A stretch of DNA of 5,413 bases from Verrucomicrobiota bacterium (GCA_018896395.1 JAHIMN010000100.1:1-5413), one strand, 5' to 3'. Shown: positions 1 through 5,413, numbered from the stretch's first letter. Program-made: numbers and translations. The notes: generated from the sequence alone by a model not told the origin.

Positions 1-2
1 CG

Positions 3-1433
3 CGGGGCGGCAGTGGCTGGAGTGAGCAGGCGAAACTGATTGCCTCGGACGGCGCCACGTATGATTGGTTTAGCTATTCGGTGGCCTTGAGCGGTGACGG
101 GAACACGGTCCTTATCGGCGCGCATAGCGCGGATGTGGTGGCGGGTGTGGGCACGAACAACAACCAGGGGGCGGCCTATGTGTTCACGCGGGGCGGCGGC
201 TGGAGTGAGCAGGCGAAACTGATTGCCTCGGACGGCGCCACGAATGATTGGTTTGGCTCTTCCGTGGCATTGAGCAGTGACGGGAACACAGCCATCATCG
301 GTGCGAGTTGGGCGGACGTGGGCGTGAGTACGAATCAGGGCGCAGTGTATGTGTTCACGCAGGGCGGTGGCTGGAGTGAGCAGGCGAAACTGATTGCCTC
401 GGACGGGGCCGAGGGGGATTATTTTGGCCAGGTGGCATTGAGCAGTGACGGGAACACGGCGCTGATCGGCGTGCATATGAGCGGGTATGCGAATCAGGGC
501 GCAGGATATGTGTTCACGCGGTACTTAGGCAACTGGAGTGAGCAGAAAAAACTGACGGTCGCGGCCTGGACCGCGGGGGATTATTTTGGCTGGTCGGTGG
601 CCTTGAACAGTGACGGGAACACCGCCCTGATCGGCGCGTATCCGGCGGTTGTGGGCAGTGTGATGTCGGGCGCAGGATATGTGTTCACGCGGTCCGGCAC
701 TGCCTGGACCCAGCAGGCGACCCTGACAGCCGCGGACGGGGCCGAGTGGGATGATTTTGGCTATTCGGTGGCCTTGAGCAGTGATGGGAACACGGCGCTT
801 ATCGGCGCGCTTGACGCGGATGTGGGCGGGAATGCGGATCAGGGCGCAGGATATGTGTTCACGCGGTCCGGCACTTCCTGGAGTCAGCAGGCGAAACTGG
901 CGGCCTTGGACGGGACCGCGTATGATTATTTTGGCCATTCGGTGGCCTTGAGTGGTGACGGGAACACGGCCCTTATCACGGAACCGGGCTGGATCTATTC
1001 TACGAATCAGGGCGCTGGGTATGTGTTCACGGTCACGGCTAGCAGTAAAATCGGACCGATAATCAAGGCCAATGGTGCAACGAACAATGTTACCGTCAAT
1101 TATCCTGAGACTGTATCCATCACCGTGGAAATGAACGCGGACATTTATGCGGGTGCAGAGGTTGACTGGTGGGTTGTTGCCTATGCGCATTCCGTCGGCT
1201 GTTATTATTTAAACAGTGCCATGCAATGGACGCCTTTCAGCGGAGACCTGGCGTTTTGCCGGCCCGTGTATCAGAGTGCTCTGTTTAATCTCTCATCCAC
1301 ACCGGTCTTGAGCGGGTTTGTATTGCCACGCGGGACTTATGACTTCTGGTTCGCCGTTGATTATCCCATGGACGGCGTTCTGGACCCGAACGGCCAGATT
1401 CTATACGATAAGGTAACCATTGTCGTGCAGTAA
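3..1433 (+). CDS. FG-GAP repeat (integrin-like beta-propeller) protein, 5' partial
   Basis: The reading frame is open from base 3 to the TAA at 1431-1433, giving 476 visible residues, so the gene starts outside the window. The GTG at base 81 lies inside a repeat (SVALSGDGNT) and is not a start. Residues about 5-345 are six repeats of 54-61 residues. Each has a W-S-x-Q-x-K-L strand, a D-x-F-G block, SVALSSDGNTALIGA and a G-A-x-Y-V-F-T strand. This matches the FG-GAP type 2 family, which folds as beta-propeller blades. Residues about 345-476 are a non-repeat, beta-rich C-terminal domain with DWWVVA, GDLAFCRP, FNLSSTPVLSGF and GTYDFWFAVDYPMDG; similar endings recur on large exported repeat proteins. 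The role is inferred to be a surface or secreted adhesion or scaffold protein. No catalytic motif is visible, and any signal peptide would lie upstream. No terminator separates it from the glycosyltransferase 26 bp downstream. Family is confident; function is not known. Confidence -1.
   Translation, partial: RGGSGWSEQAKLIASDGATYDWFSYSVALSGDGNTVLIGAHSADVVAGVGTNNNQGAAYVFTRGGGWSEQAKLIASDGATNDWFGSSVALSSDGNTAIIGASWADVGVSTNQGAVYVFTQGGGWSEQAKLIASDGAEGDYFGQVALSSDGNTALIGVHMSGYANQGAGYVFTRYLGNWSEQKKLTVAAWTAGDYFGWSVALNSDGNTALIGAYPAVVGSVMSGAGYVFTRSGTAWTQQATLTAADGAEWDDFGYSVALSSDGNTALIGALDADVGGNADQGAGYVFTRSGTSWSQQAKLAALDGTAYDYFGHSVALSGDGNTALITEPGWIYSTNQGAGYVFTVTASSKIGPIIKANGATNNVTVNYPETVSITVEMNADIYAGAEVDWWVVAYAHSVGCYYLNSAMQWTPFSGDLAFCRPVYQSALFNLSSTPVLSGFVLPRGTYDFWFAVDYPMDGVLDPNGQILYDKVTIVVQ
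15..1040 (+). repeat. Six in-frame tandem coding repeats (54-61 codons each) of the FG-GAP protein
   Basis: Units begin at the conserved W-S-x-Q strand at bases 15, 198, 369, 531, 702 and 876, so the spacings are 183, 171, 162, 171 and 174 bp. All are multiples of three, which keeps the frame. The first three units share an identical 38-nt block (15-52, 198-235, 369-406). Units 1 and 2 agree at 55 of 56 bases from 15-70 against 198-253. Units 4-6 are more diverged but keep GTGACGGGAACAC-like and GGCGCAGGATATGTGTTCAC-like blocks. Unit 3 lacks one codon in the FG-x-SVALS segment. A seven-blade propeller would need at least one more unit upstream of the window. Confidence -1.
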
Positions 1434-1459
1434 GCCGGAATAAAGACCAGATTTAATAC

Positions 1460-2416
1460 TTGAACTTAACTCATGAAAAAGTGTCCGTGGTTATTCCGGT
1501 GCTGAATGCCGCTGGCCCGCTTCCCGCACTCCTGGAAGCTCTGGCGACCCAACACCCTTCGCCACCGGACGAAATAGTGCTGGTGGATTCATTGTCCACC
1601 GACGATACGCGCCGGATCGCGCTGGCGCATGCCCATATGCGTGTCGTGCCGCTGGAGCGGTTTTCGCATGGCCGCGCCCGTAACCTCGGTGCACAGGAAG
1701 CGACGGGCGCGATTATTGTACTGATGACCCAGGACGCCATGCCGGCGGACCGCAACTGGCTGGCGGCCCTGCTGGCGCCGCTGGCTGACCCCCAGGTGGC
1801 GGCGGTGTATTCACGTCAAGTGCCGCGGCCGGATGCGCCGCCCACGGAAAAATTTTTTCTGGCCTACCATTTTCCGCCCGGTCCGCCGTTGCGGCGTGTG
1901 CGGCCTGCGGGGCGCTCACCGACCCTGGCGGACGTGTTTTTTTCCAATGTCAGTGCTGCCGTGCGCCGCGAGGTCCTCCTGCATCACCCGTTCGACGAAG
2001 CGCTCATCATGAGCGAAGACCAGCAGTTTGCCCGCGACCTGATCTTGGCCGGCTACACGATAGTTTATCAGCCCTCATCCGTGGTCGTGCACTCGCACCG
2101 CTATTCGCTCGGCACGGCGTTTCGGCGCTATTTCGACAGTGTGTATTCGCTGACGCTTATTTTTCCCGCGCATGATCTCAAGGTCAGTGCGGCTATGGGC
2201 CGGCGCTATCTGCGTCGGGAAATAGGCTACATGATACGGTATCATCCGTTGCATGTTCCCTACTATTGCCTGTACACGCTCTGCAAAATGGCGGGAGTGC
2301 TGTGCAGTCATTTTGCCGACCGCATGCCTTTGGGCCTGGCCCGGGCCTGCAGTCTGCACCGCTACTACTGGGAGAATAAATCCGGGGATGAGCATGCGCC
2401 GGACAAGCCGTTATAA
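1460..2416 (+). CDS. GT2 family glycosyltransferase, rhamnosyltransferase-like
   Basis: This is a 318-residue GT-A fold transferase, expected to move a sugar from a nucleotide donor onto a surface glycan at the cytoplasmic face of the inner membrane. VSVVIPVLNAA (residues 8-18) is the nucleotide-binding strand, with VDSLSTDDT at 42-50. HGRARN at 70-75 matches the H-G-x-x-R-N signature of the rhamnosyltransferase-like branch. TQDA at 90-93 is the metal-binding DXD equivalent. FFSN at 160-163 and SED at 185-187 give the acceptor and catalytic-base region, and HSHRYS at 211-216 plus RRYFDS are also typical of that branch. Length is normal for the family. The start is uncertain: TTG 1460 and GTG 1481 are the in-frame options and neither has a clear ribosome binding site. 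An ATG at 1473 is one base out of frame. It lies 26 bp after the repeat-protein gene and may be co-transcribed with it. The rhamnose donor is inferred from motifs only. Confidence -1.
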   Translation: MNLTHEKVSVVIPVLNAAGPLPALLEALATQHPSPPDEIVLVDSLSTDDTRRIALAHAHMRVVPLERFSHGRARNLGAQEATGAIIVLMTQDAMPADRNWLAALLAPLADPQVAAVYSRQVPRPDAPPTEKFFLAYHFPPGPPLRRVRPAGRSPTLADVFFSNVSAAVRREVLLHHPFDEALIMSEDQQFARDLILAGYTIVYQPSSVVVHSHRYSLGTAFRRYFDSVYSLTLIFPAHDLKVSAAMGRRYLRREIGYMIRYHPLHVPYYCLYTLCKMAGVLCSHFADRMPLGLARACSLHRYYWENKSGDEHAPDKPL

Positions 2417-2462
2417 AATTCTGATGTCGTAAAAAACGGGGAATGTTCAGACCGGCAAAACA

Positions 2463-2491
2463 TTGACTCAAAGCCGATTCTAAGCTATATA
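2463..2491 (+). promoter_or_regulatory. Candidate sigma70-type promoter for the decarboxylase-like gene
   Basis: TTGACT (2463-2468, five of six consensus bases) is followed by a 17-bp spacer and TATATA (2486-2491, four of six). It lies in the 234-bp gap between the first glycosyltransferase and the ATG at 2651. Transcription from it would leave an untranslated leader of about 150 nt. The match is good but judged by eye, and promoter use in this organism is unknown. Confidence -1.
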
Positions 2492-2554
2492 GACCCCATT
2501 CGAAAAGATCTTTGGGACAACTAGTGTTACCACCTGACGCACGGTGTAAAGCCC

Positions 2555-2579
2555 TGAACCTTGTGTGAACCGTTGAACC
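2555..2579 (+). repeat. Three direct copies of TGAACC in the leader of the decarboxylase-like gene
   Basis: TGAACC occurs at 2555-2560, 2566-2571 and 2574-2579, with start-to-start spacings of 11 and 8 bp. The cluster lies downstream of the promoter candidate and about 70 bp before the ATG, within the inferred leader. It could be a regulator-binding cluster or chance. The unequal spacing argues against a simple tandem array. Confidence -1.
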
Positions 2580-2650
2580 TAGTGCCCGGAGCCGCCACGA
2601 TACGGTTTTCGTTCGAAACAGCAACAGAGGATACGTAACTAACCAGCACC

Positions 2651-3796
2651 ATGCACACCATGACCATCACATCATTGGACCAGGCCATCGAGTATGTCCG
2701 AACCGAGTTCGAGAAATACCCGGAACGCAACGGCATGAAAGCGCGGCTCGCTGCGCATGCGGGCCGCCGCCGCTGGCCGGCCCTCTCCCTGATGCATGTC
2801 GCCGTTCCGGGTGACACCGCGGATGTGCCCCGCGGCTATGAGTGCCCCGCGGTCGAAATGCCGGATACGCCGCAGGGCCGCCTGGCTCGTGACGTGGCCG
2901 GCCTCCTCGCGCCGCTCGACATGTTGAACCCGATCTCGCCCGCGCTGGGCCTGGGACAGGGCACCGGCACCTTGGTGACGGCCTTCGGCATTCCGCTCAA
3001 TCCCGAGATGGGCAACACGCCCGCCTTCACGCGGACGATTGACGAGGTGTTGGCTGAGCCGCCGCCGGATCCCCGCCGGGCCGGGCTCATGCCCGAGATG
3101 CTGGAGCGGATTGACCTGATCAAGGCGCACCTGCCGCCGTTCTTCAAAATCGGCCTGCCGGACATGCAGGGCCCTTACAACATCGCCCATGCCATCGTCG
3201 GCGAAGAGGCGCTTGTGGGACCGTACCTGACCCCGGAAAGCTTCCGCGATCTTATGGAACACGTCACAACCTACTGGATCACATGCCGCCGCCTGCTCCT
3301 TGACCGGATCGGCCCGGACTACCAGGTGCCATACCAGCGCAGTCCGCATATTGCCGAATGCTCGGTGAACCTTGTTCCCGCCAAGGTGTATTGCAAGCAC
3401 ATCCTGCCGCATGATCTCCGGATCGTGAAGGAACTCGGACCGCCCACGATTCACACATGCAGTGGCCCCCATGTCTTCCGGGTCACGCTGGAGCATCTTC
3501 CGCTGATCGAGACGGAGTGCGGCCGCATCCCCTGCGCCGTGGCGGGTTACACGACGGTGGACGAGGCGTTTGCCGCAGTCCGCGGAAAACCGATCCTGCT
3601 CAACATCGGCCAGGAGGTTCCGGCGGACTTCGATGCGGCCTTCGCGATGATCCAAAAAGACCTCAACCTGTACGCCGAGCACCCGCGCCTGGCATTTGGC
3701 TACACCGGCATGGACTGGCGCTGGAAGGACCGCCCGGCCATCCGCGCCCTGCATCGGCGGCTGGACGCGTACTGGGAAGAGCGCGTGCAGGGGTGA
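2651..3796 (+). CDS. Uroporphyrinogen decarboxylase (URO-D) superfamily protein
   Basis: A 381-residue soluble protein with no signal peptide or membrane segment. Features of the URO-D/MtaA/CmuA TIM-barrel superfamily are visible. DMQGPYNIAHAIVGEE (171-186) matches the D-x-q-G-P-x-x-x-A segment before a 'tPE' helix (TPESFRDLMEHV, 194-205). IHTCSG (267-272) corresponds to the HxCG-type strand that carries the metal or active-site residues in methyltransferase members. The C-terminal segment has ILLNIGQEVPADF and a final helix. Classical HemE motifs at the N-terminus (R-x-PVW-x-MRQAGR) are absent. It is therefore probably not heme-pathway HemE but a paralogue acting in corrinoid-linked methyl transfer or an unknown decarboxylation. 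ATG 2651 follows an in-frame stop at 2636-2638, so only 2651 or the ATG at 2660 can start it; GAGG at 2627-2630 is rather far. Flanks of over 230 bp on both sides and its own promoter candidate suggest a single-gene unit. Superfamily is fairly sure; substrate is unknown. Confidence -1.
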   Translation: MHTMTITSLDQAIEYVRTEFEKYPERNGMKARLAAHAGRRRWPALSLMHVAVPGDTADVPRGYECPAVEMPDTPQGRLARDVAGLLAPLDMLNPISPALGLGQGTGTLVTAFGIPLNPEMGNTPAFTRTIDEVLAEPPPDPRRAGLMPEMLERIDLIKAHLPPFFKIGLPDMQGPYNIAHAIVGEEALVGPYLTPESFRDLMEHVTTYWITCRRLLLDRIGPDYQVPYQRSPHIAECSVNLVPAKVYCKHILPHDLRIVKELGPPTIHTCSGPHVFRVTLEHLPLIETECGRIPCAVAGYTTVDEAFAAVRGKPILLNIGQEVPADFDAAFAMIQKDLNLYAEHPRLAFGYTGMDWRWKDRPAIRALHRRLDAYWEERVQG

Positions 3797-4121
3797 GAAT
3801 ACCGCCTCGCAAGCGCCAGCCAACAGCATCATGCCGAACACGGCGGGCAATCTTCGAGACCGTAGATCAGATTTATGGCGCAATTTACTCGAGAAACGTC
3901 CTCTGGTTACTTCATTTAGCCCGTGTCTGTTGAAGTTTACCAATTTCATCTTGATGGCTATGGCTGAGTAGCAACAAAGGAAGTAACTACTCACCACGAA
4001 TTACACGGATAGCACGGATGAAGACGAAGCCATATAAATGATTAAGAAAATATGGTTTTTTCCTCTATCAGTGTTATCCGTGATATCCGTGGTAAAAATG
4101 TCTTTAGATATGCTACCTGGA
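3797..4121. other. 325-bp gene-free region between the decarboxylase-like gene and the second glycosyltransferase
   Basis: Bases 3797-3990 show no recognisable gene, RNA or factor-independent terminator. Short open frames there have no ribosome binding site and no family features. From 3993 the region is occupied by an imperfect palindrome (separate entry), after which four in-frame ATG codons lead into the glycosyltransferase. The stretch is AT-richer than the flanking genes. No convincing -35/-10 pair was found by eye, although TATAAA is present at 4033-4038. Confidence -1.
3993..4093. repeat. 101-bp imperfect palindrome made of 9-bp CACGGAT-type repeats
   Basis: The arms 3993-4015 and 4071-4093 are inverted copies matching at 19 of 23 positions. 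Inside them, 4027-4035 (AAGCCATAT) pairs with 4050-4058 (ATATGGTTT) with one G-T wobble, leaving a 14-base AT-rich apex. The left arm has three 9-bp units starting CACGAATTA, CACGGATAG and CACGGATGA at 3995, 4004 and 4013. The right arm has TATCCGTGA and TATCCGTGG at 4075 and 4084. Such period-9 CACGGAT/ATCCGTG sequences are familiar as dispersed intergenic repeats in some environmental bacteria (general recollection). As RNA it would form a long hairpin just upstream of the glycosyltransferase. Confidence -1.
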
Positions 4122-5072
4122 ATGAAGACACCATCCATGAACGTAGCCGTAGTCATTCTAAACTGGAACCAGGCGGCGGCCACCATTCGCTGTGTCGAGG
4201 CTGTGGCCGCCTGGACGCATGTGGCGCCCGATATCTGGGTCGTGGACAACGCCTCGCAGGACGGCAGTCGGGACTTGATCCCGAAGCAATGTCCGACGGC
4301 CCATGTCCTGGCCAGCGACAGCAACCTGGGCTTCGCGGGTGGCAATAATCTGGCCCTGCGCCGGATCCTGTCCGCCCAGTCTGATGTTGTGCTTCTGCTG
4401 AACAACGACGCGGTCATCACCGAGGACCAGGTTCAGCACCTGCTGACGGAGCTCGAAACGCACCCGTGCTTGGGGCTCGTGGGTCCGCTCCTGGATGAGC
4501 GGCGCGGCCTGCCTGCGCGAAGCGCTCCGGCGAAAGCAGGCCTGCAGCAAGTCTTTATCGCCGGCGGACGGGATATTGCGCGGCATTTGGGGACACGCCA
4601 TGAGGAGAAAGCGGCAGATCTTCCCGCGCTGATTGCGACGCACCGGCTCCTGGACGTGGATTACGTGCCGGGTACCGTTGCCCTCATCCGGGCCGAAGTG
4701 TTCCGGATAGTGGGACTGTTTGATGAGGACTATTTTTTCAGCGGTGAGATGGCCGATTTTTGCCGCCGTGCCGGTGTCCAGGGTTATGCCAGCGCGGTTT
4801 GCCCGCATGCCTGGGCAACGCATGAACCAGGCGGCGGCGCGCGTTCCACGCTCTATCGCTATTACACGCTGCGCAACCGGTTTCTTTACATCCGGAAATT
4901 TAATCCGTCCCGGCGCGCGCTGTATGCTTGCCTCTGGAGTGCCGTTGCTCTGGCGATGGCGGCACGCTCGTTGATTCAGGGCCGCCCGGTGGAAGCGCGT
5001 GCGGCCTGGCGCGCCCTGCGCGACGGCCTGGCCGGGCGGTTTGGAAATCGGAATGCGCTGTTCGGCGCCTGA
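4122..5072 (+). CDS. GT2 family glycosyltransferase, second and distinct
   Basis: With the ATG at 4122 the protein has 316 residues. It is a GT-A fold transferase of the WcaE/rhamnosyl-type 'NWNG' subgroup, expected to add a sugar to a lipid-linked or surface glycan on the cytoplasmic side. Motifs: VAVVILNWNQ (8-17), VDNASQDGS (41-49), SNLGFAGGNN (67-76, nucleotide contact) and LLNNDA (92-97, DXD position). VDYVPGTVALIRAEVF (179-194) and GLFDEDYFFSGEMADFCRRA (198-217) follow, with an E/D pair in the acceptor region. YRYYTLRNRFLYIRK (245-259) is the usual late motif, followed by a hydrophobic helix at about 266-282 that may touch the membrane. The frame opens earlier, at ATG 4038, but that 28-residue extension is largely encoded by the palindrome (LSVLSVISVV) and is unlikely to be real. 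ATG 4137 directly before the first motif is also possible. No strong ribosome binding site decides between them. Donor and acceptor are unknown. Confidence -1.
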   Translation: MKTPSMNVAVVILNWNQAAATIRCVEAVAAWTHVAPDIWVVDNASQDGSRDLIPKQCPTAHVLASDSNLGFAGGNNLALRRILSAQSDVVLLLNNDAVITEDQVQHLLTELETHPCLGLVGPLLDERRGLPARSAPAKAGLQQVFIAGGRDIARHLGTRHEEKAADLPALIATHRLLDVDYVPGTVALIRAEVFRIVGLFDEDYFFSGEMADFCRRAGVQGYASAVCPHAWATHEPGGGARSTLYRYYTLRNRFLYIRKFNPSRRALYACLWSAVALAMAARSLIQGRPVEARAAWRALRDGLAGRFGNRNALFGA

Positions 5073-5086
5073 TGGCGCGAGTGGCT

Positions 5087-5188
5087 GAAGCAACTGCGTA
5101 CAGCCGACTTTGCTTCGCTGACACAGGACGTTCCGCGGCGCGCGGACGCGCCGCGGAATGGCCGGAGCGACTTCGTCCCCCGGCCATT
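5087..5188. repeat. Cluster of three consecutive inverted repeats
   Basis: Within 102 bp there are three stems. GAAGCAA (5087-5093) pairs with TTGCTTC (5110-5116) around a 16-base loop. A perfect 12-bp stem (5131-5142 with 5147-5158) has loop CGGA. AATGGCCGG (5157-5165) pairs with CCGGCCATT (5180-5188) around 14 bases. Stems two and three share two bases. The arrangement resembles a REP- or BIME-like intergenic palindrome cluster between the glycosyltransferase stop codon and the next promoter. Copies elsewhere in the genome cannot be seen from here. Confidence -1.
5131..5158. terminator. Very stable 12-bp GC-rich hairpin, possible terminator for the glycosyltransferase
   Basis: The sequence forms a perfect 12-bp stem, TTCCGCGGCGCG against CGCGCCGCGGAA, with a 4-base loop. 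It begins 58 bp after the stop codon of the second glycosyltransferase. It lacks a downstream T-run, so it is not a classical factor-independent terminator. It could act as a transcript 3'-end stabiliser, or simply be part of the palindrome cluster. Confidence -1.
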
Positions 5189-5211
5189 GGCTACCTTTGA
5201 TCAATCAGCAC

Positions 5212-5240
5212 TTCACAGTCTCAAAAGGTCCTGCTATTCT
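5212..5240 (+). promoter_or_regulatory. Candidate sigma70-type promoter (extended -10) for the antitoxin-like gene
   Basis: TTCACA (5212-5217, five of six) is followed by a 17-bp spacer and TATTCT (5235-5240, four of six). TGC directly before the hexamer makes an extended -10. Initiation near 5247 would leave a leader of about 22 nt containing the ribosome binding site. The 8-bp palindrome TTGATCAA at 5197-5204, just upstream, is a possible operator because type II antitoxins often self-regulate; this last point is inference. Confidence -1.
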
Positions 5241-5252
5241 TTGGGCAGATGA

Positions 5253-5260
5253 AAGGAGGA
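5253..5260 (+). promoter_or_regulatory. Strong Shine-Dalgarno site AAGGAGGA
   Basis: AAGGAGGA sits 8 bases before the ATG at 5269, which is ideal spacing. It is the clearest ribosome binding site in the window and fixes the start of the small gene cut by the window end. Confidence -1.
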
Positions 5261-5268
5261 ACGCAGAC

Positions 5269-5413
5269 ATGACTACAGCAATCGCAGATGAAATACTCGA
5301 TAGCGCCCTCCGGCAACCGGTGAAAGATAGGGCACGCATTGCCGAGACCCTCATTGCGAGTCTGGACGTTGTGGTGGACCGCGAGATCGAGCAAGCTTGG
5401 CAGCATGAAATAG
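5269..5413 (+). CDS. Addiction module component / RelB-ParD-like antitoxin, 3' partial
   Basis: Forty-eight codons are visible from ATG 5269 before the window ends with the frame still open. The protein starts MTTAIADEIL and contains RARIAETLIASLD (21-33), then DREIEQAWQHEI (37-48). This is the pattern of the 'putative addiction module component' family (Unstab_antitox, TIGR02574 type): x-x-R-x-x-L-A-x-x-L-x-x-S-L-D, then a D-x-E-I/V-E-x-A-W-x-x-E-I segment. Family members are usually about 70-80 residues, so roughly 25-30 are missing. They are the unstable antitoxin of a type II toxin-antitoxin pair and normally precede an overlapping or adjacent RelE/ParE-family toxin gene, which here would lie beyond the window. 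The promoter candidate and strong ribosome binding site immediately upstream fit an autonomous module. Family is likely; the toxin partner is unseen. Confidence -1.
   Translation, partial: MTTAIADEILDSALRQPVKDRARIAETLIASLDVVVDREIEQAWQHEI

Noticed and set aside
81..83. GTG at 81 as the start of the repeat protein
   Set aside because: The frame is open back to base 3 and encodes a normal repeat unit there, so the GTG is an internal valine of the SVALS motif.
15..1040. CRISPR array or non-coding tandem repeat
   Set aside because: Units of 162-183 bp keep the reading frame and encode a conserved protein motif; there are no short repeats with unique spacers.
2400..2460. Factor-independent terminator after the first glycosyltransferase
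   Set aside because: CCGTT and AACGG can pair only across a loop of about 20 bases with a weak 5-bp stem and no following T-run.
3457..3971. Two + strand open frames overlapping the end of the decarboxylase-like gene and running into the gap
   Set aside because: Out-of-frame shadows with proline- and arginine-rich translation, no start signals and no domain; the tail in 3797-3971 alone is too short to support.
3797..3990. tRNA, small RNA or terminator in the gap after the decarboxylase-like gene
   Set aside because: No cloverleaf, CCA end, strong stem with T-run or promoter pair could be found by eye.
2672..3997. 441-codon open frame on the minus strand opposite the decarboxylase-like gene
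   Set aside because: It is an antisense shadow of a GC-rich gene: arginine-rich, low-complexity translation, no family motif and no ribosome binding site, while the + strand frame has clear superfamily motifs.
4158..5204. 348-codon open frame on the minus strand opposite the second glycosyltransferase
   Set aside because: The + strand carries all GT2 motifs. The minus translation has no recognisable domain and begins inside the palindrome-promoter region.

Overview
The window has moderately high GC and a modular gene style: a secreted FG-GAP-type repeat protein, GT2 glycosyltransferases, a uroporphyrinogen-decarboxylase-like protein and an 'addiction module component' antitoxin. It also carries a 9-bp-period CACGGAT-type intergenic repeat. 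This mix resembles environmental Gram-negative bacteria of the PVC group (Lentisphaerota, Kiritimatiellota, Verrucomicrobiota, Planctomycetota) or Desulfobacterota-like lineages. That placement is an inference from gene style, because no taxonomic marker gene is present.

Layout, all genes on the + strand. (1) Bases 1-1433 are the 3' part of a large FG-GAP repeat gene that enters from outside the window. Six visible repeat units are followed by a C-terminal beta-rich domain of about 130 residues. (2) After a 26-bp gap comes a GT2 glycosyltransferase of the rhamnosyltransferase-like type (1460-2416, non-ATG start). (3) A 234-bp intergenic region holds a good sigma70-type promoter candidate and three TGAACC copies. 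(4) A uroporphyrinogen-decarboxylase-superfamily protein occupies 2651-3796. (5) A 325-bp gene-free stretch contains a 101-bp imperfect palindrome built from 9-bp repeats. (6) A second, different GT2 glycosyltransferase ends at 5072, and its real start is probably 4122 rather than further upstream. (7) A cluster of three inverted repeats spans 5087-5188. (8) A promoter, a strong ribosome binding site and the first 48 codons of a small antitoxin-like gene (5269 to the window end) follow; the gene runs off the window.

How the genes relate: the two glycosyltransferases suggest a cell-surface polysaccharide or protein-glycosylation neighbourhood, and the FG-GAP protein is probably exported. The decarboxylase-like gene has its own promoter candidate and wide flanks, so it looks like an independent unit rather than a pathway partner. 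The terminal antitoxin-like gene probably opens a type II toxin-antitoxin pair whose toxin lies beyond the window. I see no convincing undescribed multi-gene system. The most interesting items are the palindromic elements, the near-identical coding repeats, the probable homopolymer problem at the first glycosyltransferase start, and the antitoxin cut by the window edge.
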